Shown in pieces: positions 1 through 5,001 of a DNA stretch of 5,001 bases (position 1 is the stretch's first letter; the number at the start of each line of letters is the position of its first letter). The position numbers and the translations under genes are program-made. A model generated the notes under the pieces. That model was not told the origin of the DNA. It was given only the letters and a program-made list of their open reading frames with translations, and did no database searches. Source of the DNA: Bacteroidota bacterium (lineage in GTDB: Bacteria; Bacteroidota; Bacteroidia; Flavobacteriales; Schleiferiaceae); assembly GCA_005786915.1 (NCBI GenBank), contig SYCM01000138.1:1-5001 (forward strand), written 5' to 3'.

Positions 1-756
1 CCAGACCGTCTCGGTGACCACGTAGTTGACGTCGTGACCGATGAGGTCCATGAGGGCAAAAGGCCCCATGCGGAATCCGCCCAGTTCGGTAAGCGCCCAG
101 TCAATAGTCGCCATGTCGGCCAGCTGCTCTTCAAAGAGGTGAAGGGCTTCGCCGTAGAACGGTCGCGCGATGCGGTTGACGAGAAATCCGGGGGTGTCCT
201 TGGCCACCACGCCTACTTTGCCCCAGGCGGCCACCGCGACTACGCAGGCCTCGACGACTTCGGGGGCGGTGGCGATTCCGGGCACAATTTCAACCAGCGG
301 CATCAATGGAGCCGGGTTAAAAAAGTGCAGTCCCACGACGCGCTCGGGGCGCTTCACGCCGGCGGCAATCGCCGAAACGCTGAGCGACGAGGTGTTGGTC
401 GCCAAAATGCAGTCTTCGCGCACCACGTCGTCGAGGGTGGTGAAGACCGAGCGCTTGGCGTCGAGGTTTTCGTAAATCGCTTCGATGGCGAGGCTTACGT
501 CGGCTGCTTCGCGAAGCACGTAGGCGGCGCTCAGTTGCTGGTTGTAGGCGGAACGCTGCGCGTCGCTGATTTTGCCCTTTTCGGCGAGCTTGTCCCAGAC
601 GGCGCGCACGCGTGCAATTCCGTTCTCGAGGGACGCGTCTTGGGTGTCGTACAATAGGACTTCCCAGCCGGCCTCGACGAGGACTTGGGCGATGCCTCCG
701 CCCATGGCTCCGGCGCCGACGACCATGGCTTTTTGGTTGAAGAATCGGGGACTCAT
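1..756 (-). CDS. paaH: 3-hydroxyacyl-CoA dehydrogenase PaaH (3-hydroxyadipyl-CoA dehydrogenase), N-terminal part, cut by window edge
   Basis: NAD-dependent cytoplasmic dehydrogenase; in phenylacetate catabolism it oxidises 3-hydroxyadipyl-CoA to 3-oxoadipyl-CoA. The frame is open from ATG (754-756) to base 1, giving 252 residues with no stop. Visible are the Rossmann motif GAGAMGGG at residues 14-21, Asp37 at the end of the second strand (NAD preference), NTSS at 121-124, the catalytic-His motif HFFNPAP at 144-150 (His144), Glu156 as the likely partner of that His, and KDTPGFLVNR at 186-195, where the helical C-terminal dehydrogenase domain begins. E. coli PaaH is about 475 residues with two such C-terminal domains, so roughly half may be missing. 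The start overlaps the paaG stop in an ATGA, which implies co-translation. No Shine-Dalgarno sequence is visible. The family is certain; the substrate is inferred from the neighbours, since fatty-acid paralogues share these motifs. Confidence 0.93.
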   Translation of the reverse strand, partial: MSPRFFNQKAMVVGAGAMGGGIAQVLVEAGWEVLLYDTQDASLENGIARVRAVWDKLAEKGKISDAQRSAYNQQLSAAYVLREAADVSLAIEAIYENLDAKRSVFTTLDDVVREDCILATNTSSLSVSAIAAGVKRPERVVGLHFFNPAPLMPLVEIVPGIATAPEVVEACVVAVAAWGKVGVVAKDTPGFLVNRIARPFYGEALHLFEEQLADMATIDWALTELGGFRMGPFALMDLIGHDVNYVVTETVW

Positions 757-1532
757 TGGCCGCGGAATTGAGGTTGGCGTTTCTCGAGGAATGCCGCTAC
801 GCCCTCGGCGAAGTCGGCAGTGGCTCCCGCGCGGTTTTGAAGGGCGCGTTCAAGCTCAAGTTGTTCGGCAAAGCCGTGAAACACGGAGGCGTTGAGGGCC
901 TCTTTGGTAAGGGCCAGCGCCTCGGTGGGCATGGCGGCGAGCTTTTGGGCCACAGCCATGGCTTCGTCAGCCAAGGCGTCGTCTGCCACAACGCGGTAAA
1001 TGAGCCCGTGGCGTTCCGCCTCTTCAGCCGAAACACTATCGGCCAGCATCATCCATGCGCTTGCTTTGGCGAATCCGGCGAGGCGCGGAAGGCTTAAGGT
1101 TCCGCCTGTGTCAGGAATCAGGCCAATCTTGCTGAAGGCCTGAATGAACTTGGCAGACTGTGCAGCCAGGACGACATCGCCCGCAAGCGCGAGGTTGGCG
1201 CCGGCCCCAGCTGCGACTCCGTTCACGGCAACCACGACGGGCTTGCGTAGGGAGCGAATTTGAAGCACGAGCGGGTTGTAGTGCTCGCTGAGGATGCGGT
1301 CAAGTCCAGGGCCCTGAGGATCAATGGCCTCGCTTAAATCCTGACCGCTGCAAAATGCCTTGCCGCTTCCGGTCAGAAGCACGGCGCGCACCTCGGGGTC
1401 GCGGTTGGCTTCAGCGAGGGCATGCTGCAGTTCGAGAGCCATTTCGCGGTGGAACGCATTAAACACTTCGGGGCGGTTGAGCGCTACGCGAAGGGTGCTG
1501 CCGTGCGTGGAAAGGTCGAGGAACTTATACAT
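753..1532 (-). CDS. paaG: 1,2-epoxyphenylacetyl-CoA isomerase PaaG (crotonase family)
   Basis: Crotonase-fold enzyme of 259 residues (E. coli PaaG has 262). It isomerises ring-1,2-epoxyphenylacetyl-CoA to oxepin-CoA, the step after the PaaABC oxygenase, and family members also shift double bonds later in the pathway. The oxyanion-hole segments are FCSGQDL at 60-66 and GVAAGAGANLAL at 105-116. The catalytic aspartate of PaaG is present as Asp141 in IPDTGGT, and FSKIGLIPD (133-141) matches the PaaG type rather than generic enoyl-CoA hydratases, which carry a Glu in the first catalytic position. The C-terminus, EKRQPQFRGQ, is also PaaG-like. The start is ATG at 1530-1532, overlapping the last codons and stop of the upstream membrane-protein gene by 8 bp. 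The stop overlaps paaH by 4 bp. There is no clear Shine-Dalgarno sequence before the ATG, so translation may depend on coupling. Confidence 0.95.
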   Translation of the reverse strand: MYKFLDLSTHGSTLRVALNRPEVFNAFHREMALELQHALAEANRDPEVRAVLLTGSGKAFCSGQDLSEAIDPQGPGLDRILSEHYNPLVLQIRSLRKPVVVAVNGVAAGAGANLALAGDVVLAAQSAKFIQAFSKIGLIPDTGGTLSLPRLAGFAKASAWMMLADSVSAEEAERHGLIYRVVADDALADEAMAVAQKLAAMPTEALALTKEALNASVFHGFAEQLELERALQNRAGATADFAEGVAAFLEKRQPQFRGQ

Positions 1533-2916
1533 ATTTCAATACAGAAATTAGGTCGTCGCGCAATTCGGCTTTAATGCGGTACCGGCGGAGGCGGCGGTCG
1601 TCTTCATTGGTTAGGCGCTCAATGAACGAAGGTACGCCCAAGAATTTCATGCCCTTTTCTTCGAGCTCGTGTATAGTGTTGCTCCGAATTTTGCGTTGGT
1701 TATCCCAGGTTTTTTCGTCAATACCTATAATCTGGTTAAGCTCTAGGGTGGTTATGCTTTGATCAGGGGTGAGCAGCATGAGGTGCGTGAAGAGCATTTT
1801 TTGAGGTGTGCTTAATGCCTGCGCGAAGAGTTGTTCAGAAACCGGGCGGGCTCTTTGGTAGCGCACGATGAGGACGGTAAGACCCCCGATTCCTATGATT
1901 AGTGCCGCAATGAGTTTGAGTTTGGATCGGATTTGATGAATCCAGTTTTCTTCGTAAATCGGTCCTAGCTCAATGTTCTCGGGATTTTGAAGCAGTTCTT
2001 CTACGCTTGTTCGAGTTATTTTGACGTGATCGTTCGTGGCGGTACTAGCGGTTTCAATAATGAGTACCCCCTGGGGATGTACCAGGACCCCGTTCATACC
2101 ATCAAATGGCAGAGATTGGGTATTCGAAATGGGAGTTTCGATCAGTCGGTTTTCGACAAGGCTCCCCAAGAGCATCTTGTTTCGTTCAAAGACCAAATTC
2201 CACTCTCCATTCCAAGTAGATAAGCCTAATTGGTCCTGATTATTGAGCAAGTTAAGGTCGACCACGGGCGCACCCACGTACCGGTATGTGCGGTTGGCGA
2301 GGTCCACATCGTATACGCTAAAGGTCACCTCGGTTCCGTTGAACTCAGTGCGGCTTGAGACGACCATTCGCAGCTGTTGGGGGCCAAGTACGGAGTAAAA
2401 ACCGTCGCCAAAACCCTCTACAATGTTGGGCGTCATGAATTGGCGCTCCCATTCGCGGAGCTCGGAATCGTAGTAAAGCGCGAGGTCGGTCACGCGCCAT
2501 AGTCCGTACCCCCCGAGGCTCCATAGTTTTTGACCGTCGAAGTACTTGAGGGCCCCAAAGTTGTAGCCACTGAAGTACGTGCGGTCATGACGCTCTACTT
2601 TGCCGTTTCGGCGCATAAAGTAGACCACGCCGGACCCCGAGAAGTTAATAATTGTTGTATCTGCGGTTTGAAGTACGGTAGGCTGGGGATGTGCGTGCTG
2701 TCGAAAAAGTATGGGCAGCTCGGGTAGCGAATCGTAGGCTACCCATCGATTGTTGCTTAAGCAGGAGATGAGCCCTGTTTGAAAGTCAAGACGCTTCAGG
2801 CTGTCGTTGTGGTAGAGGAAGGAAATGCCAGCCTGATGGCTCTTGTTTATCGCCGTTTGACCCAATATTGGCCCTGAAAATAGTGCAGTAATAAGGAGCC
2901 AAGCCAGGCGTTTCAT
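1525..2916 (-). CDS. Unassigned exported single-pass membrane protein with cytoplasmic putative DNA-binding-like domain
   Basis: Protein of 463 residues; I cannot assign it to a named family. Residues 1-19 form a signal peptide (MKR, hydrophobic core, likely cleavage near ILG/Q). Residues about 20-325 are exported, rich in aromatic and short beta-like stretches with turn motifs (for example SLGGYGLW at 133-140), so a partial beta-propeller is possible. One membrane helix lies at about 333-352 and is followed by basic RYQRAR. The cytoplasmic tail (about 358-463) contains TTLELNQIIGID, then DNQRKIRSNTI (405-415) and a basic segment DDRRLRRYRIK. From memory this pattern recurs in uncharacterised Bacteroidota proteins and looks like a winged-helix-type module. 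Topology suggests a membrane-tethered sensor or regulator (inference). ATG 2914-2916 follows the only intergenic gap, and the stop lies inside paaG. Sampled stretches are about 42-55% GC against about 63-65% in paaC, hinting at separate origin or looser constraint. Confidence 0.85.
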   Translation of the reverse strand: MKRLAWLLITALFSGPILGQTAINKSHQAGISFLYHNDSLKRLDFQTGLISCLSNNRWVAYDSLPELPILFRQHAHPQPTVLQTADTTIINFSGSGVVYFMRRNGKVERHDRTYFSGYNFGALKYFDGQKLWSLGGYGLWRVTDLALYYDSELREWERQFMTPNIVEGFGDGFYSVLGPQQLRMVVSSRTEFNGTEVTFSVYDVDLANRTYRYVGAPVVDLNLLNNQDQLGLSTWNGEWNLVFERNKMLLGSLVENRLIETPISNTQSLPFDGMNGVLVHPQGVLIIETASTATNDHVKITRTSVEELLQNPENIELGPIYEENWIHQIRSKLKLIAALIIGIGGLTVLIVRYQRARPVSEQLFAQALSTPQKMLFTHLMLLTPDQSITTLELNQIIGIDEKTWDNQRKIRSNTIHELEEKGMKFLGVPSFIERLTNEDDRRLRRYRIKAELRDDLISVLKYV

Positions 2917-2920
2917 TTAG

Positions 2921-2953
2921 TGAAAATACGTGAAATAATTTTCTTCTCACAAA
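2921..2953 (-). promoter_or_regulatory. Candidate Bacteroidota-type promoter before the membrane-protein gene
   Basis: On the minus strand, TTTG (2950-2953) lies 21 bases before TATTTTCA (2921-2928). This resembles the Bacteroidota layout of a TTTG element near -33 and TAnnTTTG near -7. The -7 match is imperfect in its last positions, and the start of transcription would fall almost at the ATG (2916), giving a leaderless or nearly leaderless message. The position makes sense because this is the only gap in the gene chain, but the sequence match is weak. Confidence 0.25.
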
Positions 2954-2962
2954 TTCTCACAA
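2944..2962. repeat. Two perfect 9-bp direct repeats with 10-bp period (possible operator)
   Basis: TTCTCACAA occurs at 2944-2952 and again at 2954-2962 (TTGTGAGAA on the minus strand), separated by one base. The period of 10 bp places both copies on the same face of the helix. They lie 28-46 bp upstream of the membrane-protein start codon and overlap the candidate -33 element. This is the arrangement expected of a tandem binding site for a regulator, but no regulator is identified and two copies could be chance in AT-rich intergenic DNA. Confidence 0.4.
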
Positions 2963-3036
2963 TTAATAGTATGCGATTTGGGTCTGTGTCGCAATTTTGC
3001 CTCGAAACCAATCAAGGCTTCACACCAAATCAACCT

Positions 3037-3068
3037 AAAAACCCTGGGCTCAGCACTCGGGGTTTTTT
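3037..3068 (-). terminator. Rho-independent terminator downstream of paaD, possibly bidirectional
   Basis: AAAAACCC at 3037-3044 pairs with GGGTTTTT at 3060-3067, forming a hairpin flanked by A and T runs on both sides. It begins 26 bases past the paaD stop and reads as the end of the paaABCD transcript. Read as plus-strand RNA, the stem extends to 12 pairs (3037-3048 with 3056-3067, including two G-U wobbles) around a 7-base loop and ends in six T. Read as minus-strand RNA, those wobbles become A-C mismatches, leaving 8 pairs, a 15-base loop and five T. It is therefore usable both ways but stronger on the plus strand. Confidence 0.7.
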
Positions 3069-3093
3069 CATTTAATCCATTCGGATGCACCGA

Positions 3094-3582
3094 TTAAATG
3101 CATTTAAACGCTTCAAACGGTTCCGCACAGTCAAGGCAGCGGTGAAGGGCTTTGCAGGCGGTAGAGCCAAACGCCGAGATGCGCTCGGTGTGGGTGCTGC
3201 GGCACTTGGGGCAGGCCAGGGGCTGGTGAAGTCCTAGAAGCGAGCGTTTGTCGCTGCTGCGCCGTGGAGGTGGAGCAATTCCGTAGTCGGCCAGCTTGCG
3301 CCGACCCTCTTCGCTGATCCAGTCGGTTGTCCAGGGGGGATCGAGCACCGTGCGCAGGTGCACGTTTCCAGCGCCAACTAGTTCTTCGAGTGCTTCCCGA
3401 ACGTCGCGTTCGATGCGTTCGGTGGCGGGGCACCCTGTGTAGGTGGGAGTAAGGTCGACTTCGCAGCCCGCCTCTGTGAGGCGAATATCTCTTACAATTC
3501 CGAGGTCAAGCACCGAAAGCGCAGGCACTTCGGGATCGGGGACCCGGCTAAGGCGAAGTTCGAGTTCGGCGCGGGCTACCAC
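3094..3582 (-). CDS. paaD: Phenylacetyl-CoA epoxidase maturation protein PaaD (DUF59/MIP18 domain plus zinc ribbon)
   Basis: Small cytoplasmic protein of 162 residues, close to E. coli PaaD (about 165). It is needed for activity of the PaaABC(E) oxygenase, probably through metal or Fe-S maturation. The N-terminal DUF59/MIP18-like domain shows VPDPEVPALSVLDLGIVRD (14-32) and the family hallmark TPTYTGCPATE (45-55, Cys51). DPPWTTDWIS follows at 81-90. The C-terminal zinc-ribbon-like part has CPKC (124-127), Cys143 in FGSTACKA, CLDC (149-152) and Cys161 in the terminal FKCI. The start is GTG at 3580-3582: no ATG lies in frame before the conserved region, and the frame upstream is open but offers no better start. 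It overlaps paaC by 7 bp. A terminator-like hairpin follows the TAA, so this is probably the last gene of the paaABCD message. Confidence 0.94.
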   Translation of the reverse strand: MVARAELELRLSRVPDPEVPALSVLDLGIVRDIRLTEAGCEVDLTPTYTGCPATERIERDVREALEELVGAGNVHLRTVLDPPWTTDWISEEGRRKLADYGIAPPPRRSSDKRSLLGLHQPLACPKCRSTHTERISAFGSTACKALHRCLDCAEPFEAFKCI

Positions 3583-4340
3583 GTGGCGTCGGGGTAAGCC
3601 CGAGGCAAGCTTTGCATTTCTGCCAAGAGGAACCCGAGCGATTCACTGTGAATACCCGACTTACCGCGCAACAGCTTGTGGGCAATCGACGGAAGCTCAA
3701 GGGTGGCCTTGGCGACGACTTCGCCTACGAGTTCGAGCCAGGTAGCCTTGAGCGAAGCCACGTCGGGACCCCATCCGCGCTCGAATGCCACGCGGTCCAC
3801 CTCTGCGGGGGTGAACAGTTCTTCGACGAACGGAAAGTTGCGCGCCAAAGCCGCCGTCATGCGGCTGCGGCTTTCTTCAGTTCCGTCGCCTAAGCGAACC
3901 ACCCAGTCGGCGCTGTGCTGTGCGTGGTAGGTGGCCTCTTTGAGCGCCTTGCGGGCAATGGCCGCGAGCTCGGTGTCGGTGGAATGCTGCAACGCCTCGA
4001 GTTGAAGCACGTGAAAGGCGTCAAAAAAGAACTGCCGTGCCACTGTGTCGGCAAAGTCGCCGTTGGGCTGCTCCACGAGCACGTGGTTGAGGAATTCTCG
4101 GTCGCTGCGCCAATAGGCAAGGTGATCTTCAGTACATCCGCCACCAATGCGCTTGGCCGCCAGCTGGTAGTACTGTCGGGCCACCCCCACGAGGTCGAGC
4201 GCCAGGTTGCTCAGGGCAATGTCTTCTTCGAGGATGGGGCCGTGTCCGCACCACTCGCTCAAGCGGTGACCAAGTACGAGCGCGTCGTCGCCCAGGTGCA
4301 GCAGGTACTGCACCGAGGGATCACATGTGTCCCACTTCAT
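3576..4340 (-). CDS. paaC: Phenylacetyl-CoA 1,2-epoxidase structural subunit PaaC
   Basis: Ferritin-like helical subunit of 254 residues (E. coli PaaC has 248). It pairs with the catalytic subunit PaaA to hold the epoxidase together, and in the known enzyme it is structural rather than catalytic. Signatures are HLGDDALVLGHRLSEWCGHGP (15-35), EEDIALSNLALDLVGVARQ (38-56), LVEQPNGDFADTVARQFFFD (88-107), KALKEATYHAQHSADW (131-146) and the C-terminal GIHSESLGFLLAEMQSL..YPDATW, all aligning with the family end to end. I chose ATG at 4338-4340, which overlaps paaB by 20 bp. The frame is open further upstream, but that region is paaB coding sequence and adds residues unlike the family. A GTG at 4311-4313, seven bases past the paaB stop, is an alternative that would shorten the protein by nine residues. 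The TAG stop lies inside the start of paaD. Confidence 0.95.
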   Translation of the reverse strand: MKWDTCDPSVQYLLHLGDDALVLGHRLSEWCGHGPILEEDIALSNLALDLVGVARQYYQLAAKRIGGGCTEDHLAYWRSDREFLNHVLVEQPNGDFADTVARQFFFDAFHVLQLEALQHSTDTELAAIARKALKEATYHAQHSADWVVRLGDGTEESRSRMTAALARNFPFVEELFTPAEVDRVAFERGWGPDVASLKATWLELVGEVVAKATLELPSIAHKLLRGKSGIHSESLGFLLAEMQSLPRAYPDATW

Positions 4341-4611
4341 CGGGAATCTCGTAGAAGGTGGGGTGGCGGTAAACCTTGTCGTCAGAGGGGGCAAAAAGCA
4401 CCTCTTTGGCGTCGGGCGCTGAAGCCACAATGTTGCTCGATAACACTACCCAAATGCTTGGTCCTTCGCTGCGCCGGGTGTCGACGTCGCGAGCGTTCTT
4501 AAGCGCCATTTCGGCGTCGGGCGCGTGAAGGCTTCCGGAGTGCTTGTGGGCTAGGCCGTTCTTAGAACGCACAAAGACCTCCCAGAGGGGCCATTGGTCG
4601 GGAGCGCTCAC
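4321..4611 (-). CDS. paaB: Phenylacetyl-CoA 1,2-epoxidase subunit PaaB
   Basis: Small subunit of 96 residues (E. coli PaaB has 95). It bridges PaaAC heterodimers in the larger epoxidase complex and is required for activity. Conserved segments are WPLWEVFVRSKNGLAHKHSG (7-26), LHAPDAEMALKNARD (28-42), TRRSEGPSIWVV (45-56), FAPSDDKVYRHPTFYEIPD (73-91) and a terminal VGHM, closely matching the family across its length. No ATG lies before the conserved region. The start is GTG at 4609-4611, which forms a GTGA overlap with the paaA stop and gives the expected length; a longer reading from 4695 would only add residues encoded by the paaA tail in another frame. Its stop lies 20 bp inside paaC. Coupled translation with paaA and paaC would suit subunits made in fixed ratio. 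Confidence 0.95.
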   Translation of the reverse strand: MSAPDQWPLWEVFVRSKNGLAHKHSGSLHAPDAEMALKNARDVDTRRSEGPSIWVVLSSNIVASAPDAKEVLFAPSDDKVYRHPTFYEIPDEVGHM

Positions 4612-5001
4612 GCTGCTTGGGGTTTTGCTGCGGCATCGGAACTGCGGCGGGCAGCTTGCTTGGCAGCATAGGCCGAGGCGGCCTCGCGCACCCATGCGCC
4701 TTCGGCGTGGGCCTTTCGGCGAGCCTCAATGCGCTCGCTATTGCAGGGGCCGTTGCCGGCCACAACCGCAAAAAACTCATTCCAATCAATCGACCCAAAA
4801 TCATGCTGGCCCAAAGCCTCATTCCACCTTAAATCAGCATCGGGAATCGAAAGCCCAAGAAACTTCGCCTGCGGAACCGTCTTATCCACAAACTCCTGGC
4901 GCAACTCGTCGTTCGACTTTCGCTTAATCCGCCAGGCCATGCTCTGCGCAGAATTGGGACTGTTGTCGTCGCTCGGACCAAACATCATCAACGAAGGCCA
5001 C
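4608..5001 (-). CDS. paaA: Phenylacetyl-CoA 1,2-epoxidase catalytic subunit PaaA, C-terminal 130 residues, cut by window edge
   Basis: C-terminal part of the di-iron oxygenase subunit that epoxidises the aromatic ring of phenylacetyl-CoA. The frame is open to the right edge, where it reads WPSLMMFGPSDDNSPNSAQS, a hallmark of PaaA, followed by SNDELRQEFVDKTVPQAKFLGL, DADLRWNEALGQHDFGSIDW and a tail with GAWVREAASAYAAKQAA. E. coli PaaA is about 309 residues, so more than half, including the N-terminal and central helices that carry the di-iron ligands, lies outside the window and cannot be checked. A TTG at 4989-4991 could be mistaken for a start but encodes an internal Leu, since homology continues upstream of it. 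The TGA stop (4608-4610) overlaps the paaB GTG start. Confidence 0.95.
   Translation of the reverse strand, partial: WPSLMMFGPSDDNSPNSAQSMAWRIKRKSNDELRQEFVDKTVPQAKFLGLSIPDADLRWNEALGQHDFGSIDWNEFFAVVAGNGPCNSERIEARRKAHAEGAWVREAASAYAAKQAARRSSDAAAKPQAA

Noticed and set aside
34..657. Plus-strand open frame of 207 codons
   Set aside because: It lies wholly antisense to paaH, whose motifs (Rossmann loop, HFFNPAP) are clear. The translation is Gly/Arg/His-rich without a recognisable domain, as expected for the opposite frame of a GC-rich gene.
2972..3000. Short inverted repeats TGCGA/TCGCA (2972-2976 and 2989-2993) and GCAA-TT-TTGC (2991-3000)
   Set aside because: Arms of only 4-5 bp with a 12-base gap in the first case are expected by chance in a gap of this size. 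They are not reported as an operator without conservation data.
2963..3068. Possible plus-strand small RNA ending at the terminator
   Set aside because: The strong plus-strand hairpin makes it conceivable, but no convincing plus-strand promoter or conserved RNA fold can be seen, so it is mentioned only under the terminator finding.
4341..4430. Upstream extension of paaC to 4430
   Set aside because: The added 30 residues fall within paaB coding sequence and have no counterpart in PaaC proteins. The ATG at 4340 gives the family length.
3915..4502. Plus-strand open frame of 195 codons
   Set aside because: Antisense to paaC and paaB, both recognised end to end. No domain is seen and there is no promoter or ribosome-site support.
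4612..4695. Upstream extension of paaB to an earlier start at 4695
   Set aside because: The extra 28 residues are encoded by the paaA 3' end in another frame, are unlike PaaB N-termini, and would make the protein longer than the family.
1..5001. Mobile elements, CRISPR arrays, tRNA or rRNA genes
   Set aside because: No transposase or integrase motifs, regularly spaced repeats, or cloverleaf and rRNA signatures were seen on either strand.

Overview
The window carries part of an aerobic phenylacetate (phenylacetyl-CoA) degradation cluster, read entirely on the minus strand. In order of transcription (right to left) it holds the 3' end of paaA, then complete paaB, paaC and paaD. After a 177-bp intergenic gap comes an unassigned 463-residue membrane protein gene, then complete paaG and the first 252 codons of paaH, which runs off the left edge. 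Both ends of the window cut a gene.

The paa proteins follow their E. coli counterparts closely in length and signature motifs. PaaABC form the core of the multicomponent epoxidase that turns phenylacetyl-CoA into its ring-1,2-epoxide. PaaD is its zinc-ribbon/DUF59 maturation partner. PaaG isomerises the epoxide to the seven-membered oxepin ring. PaaH oxidises the 3-hydroxyadipyl-CoA formed after ring opening. No gene for the reductase PaaE, the ring-opening enzyme PaaZ, or the ligase and thiolase lies in the window.

Genes are packed tightly. Overlaps are 4 bp (paaA/paaB), 20 bp (paaB/paaC), 7 bp (paaC/paaD), 8 bp (unassigned gene/paaG) and 4 bp (paaG/paaH). The only break is 2917-3093, between paaD and the unassigned gene. 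It holds a terminator-like hairpin, a perfect 9-bp direct repeat with a 10-bp period, and a weak Bacteroidota-like promoter candidate. The simplest reading is two transcription units: paaABCD, ending at the hairpin, and [unassigned gene]-paaG-paaH.

The unassigned gene is the most interesting item. It encodes a signal peptide, an exported domain of about 310 residues, one membrane helix, and a cytoplasmic C-terminal domain resembling an uncharacterised, possibly DNA-binding, module common in Bacteroidota. Its reading frame overlaps the paaG start, and its base composition is visibly less GC-rich than the flanking paa genes. A membrane-tethered regulator or sensor lodged inside the pathway is a reasonable but unproven interpretation.

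The source is probably a member of the Bacteroidota, perhaps a Flavobacteriales-type organism of fairly high GC. The grounds are the architecture and C-terminal motif of the unassigned protein, the absence of clear Shine-Dalgarno sequences before most starts, and the paaABCD-paaG-paaH order. This is inference, not a proven placement.
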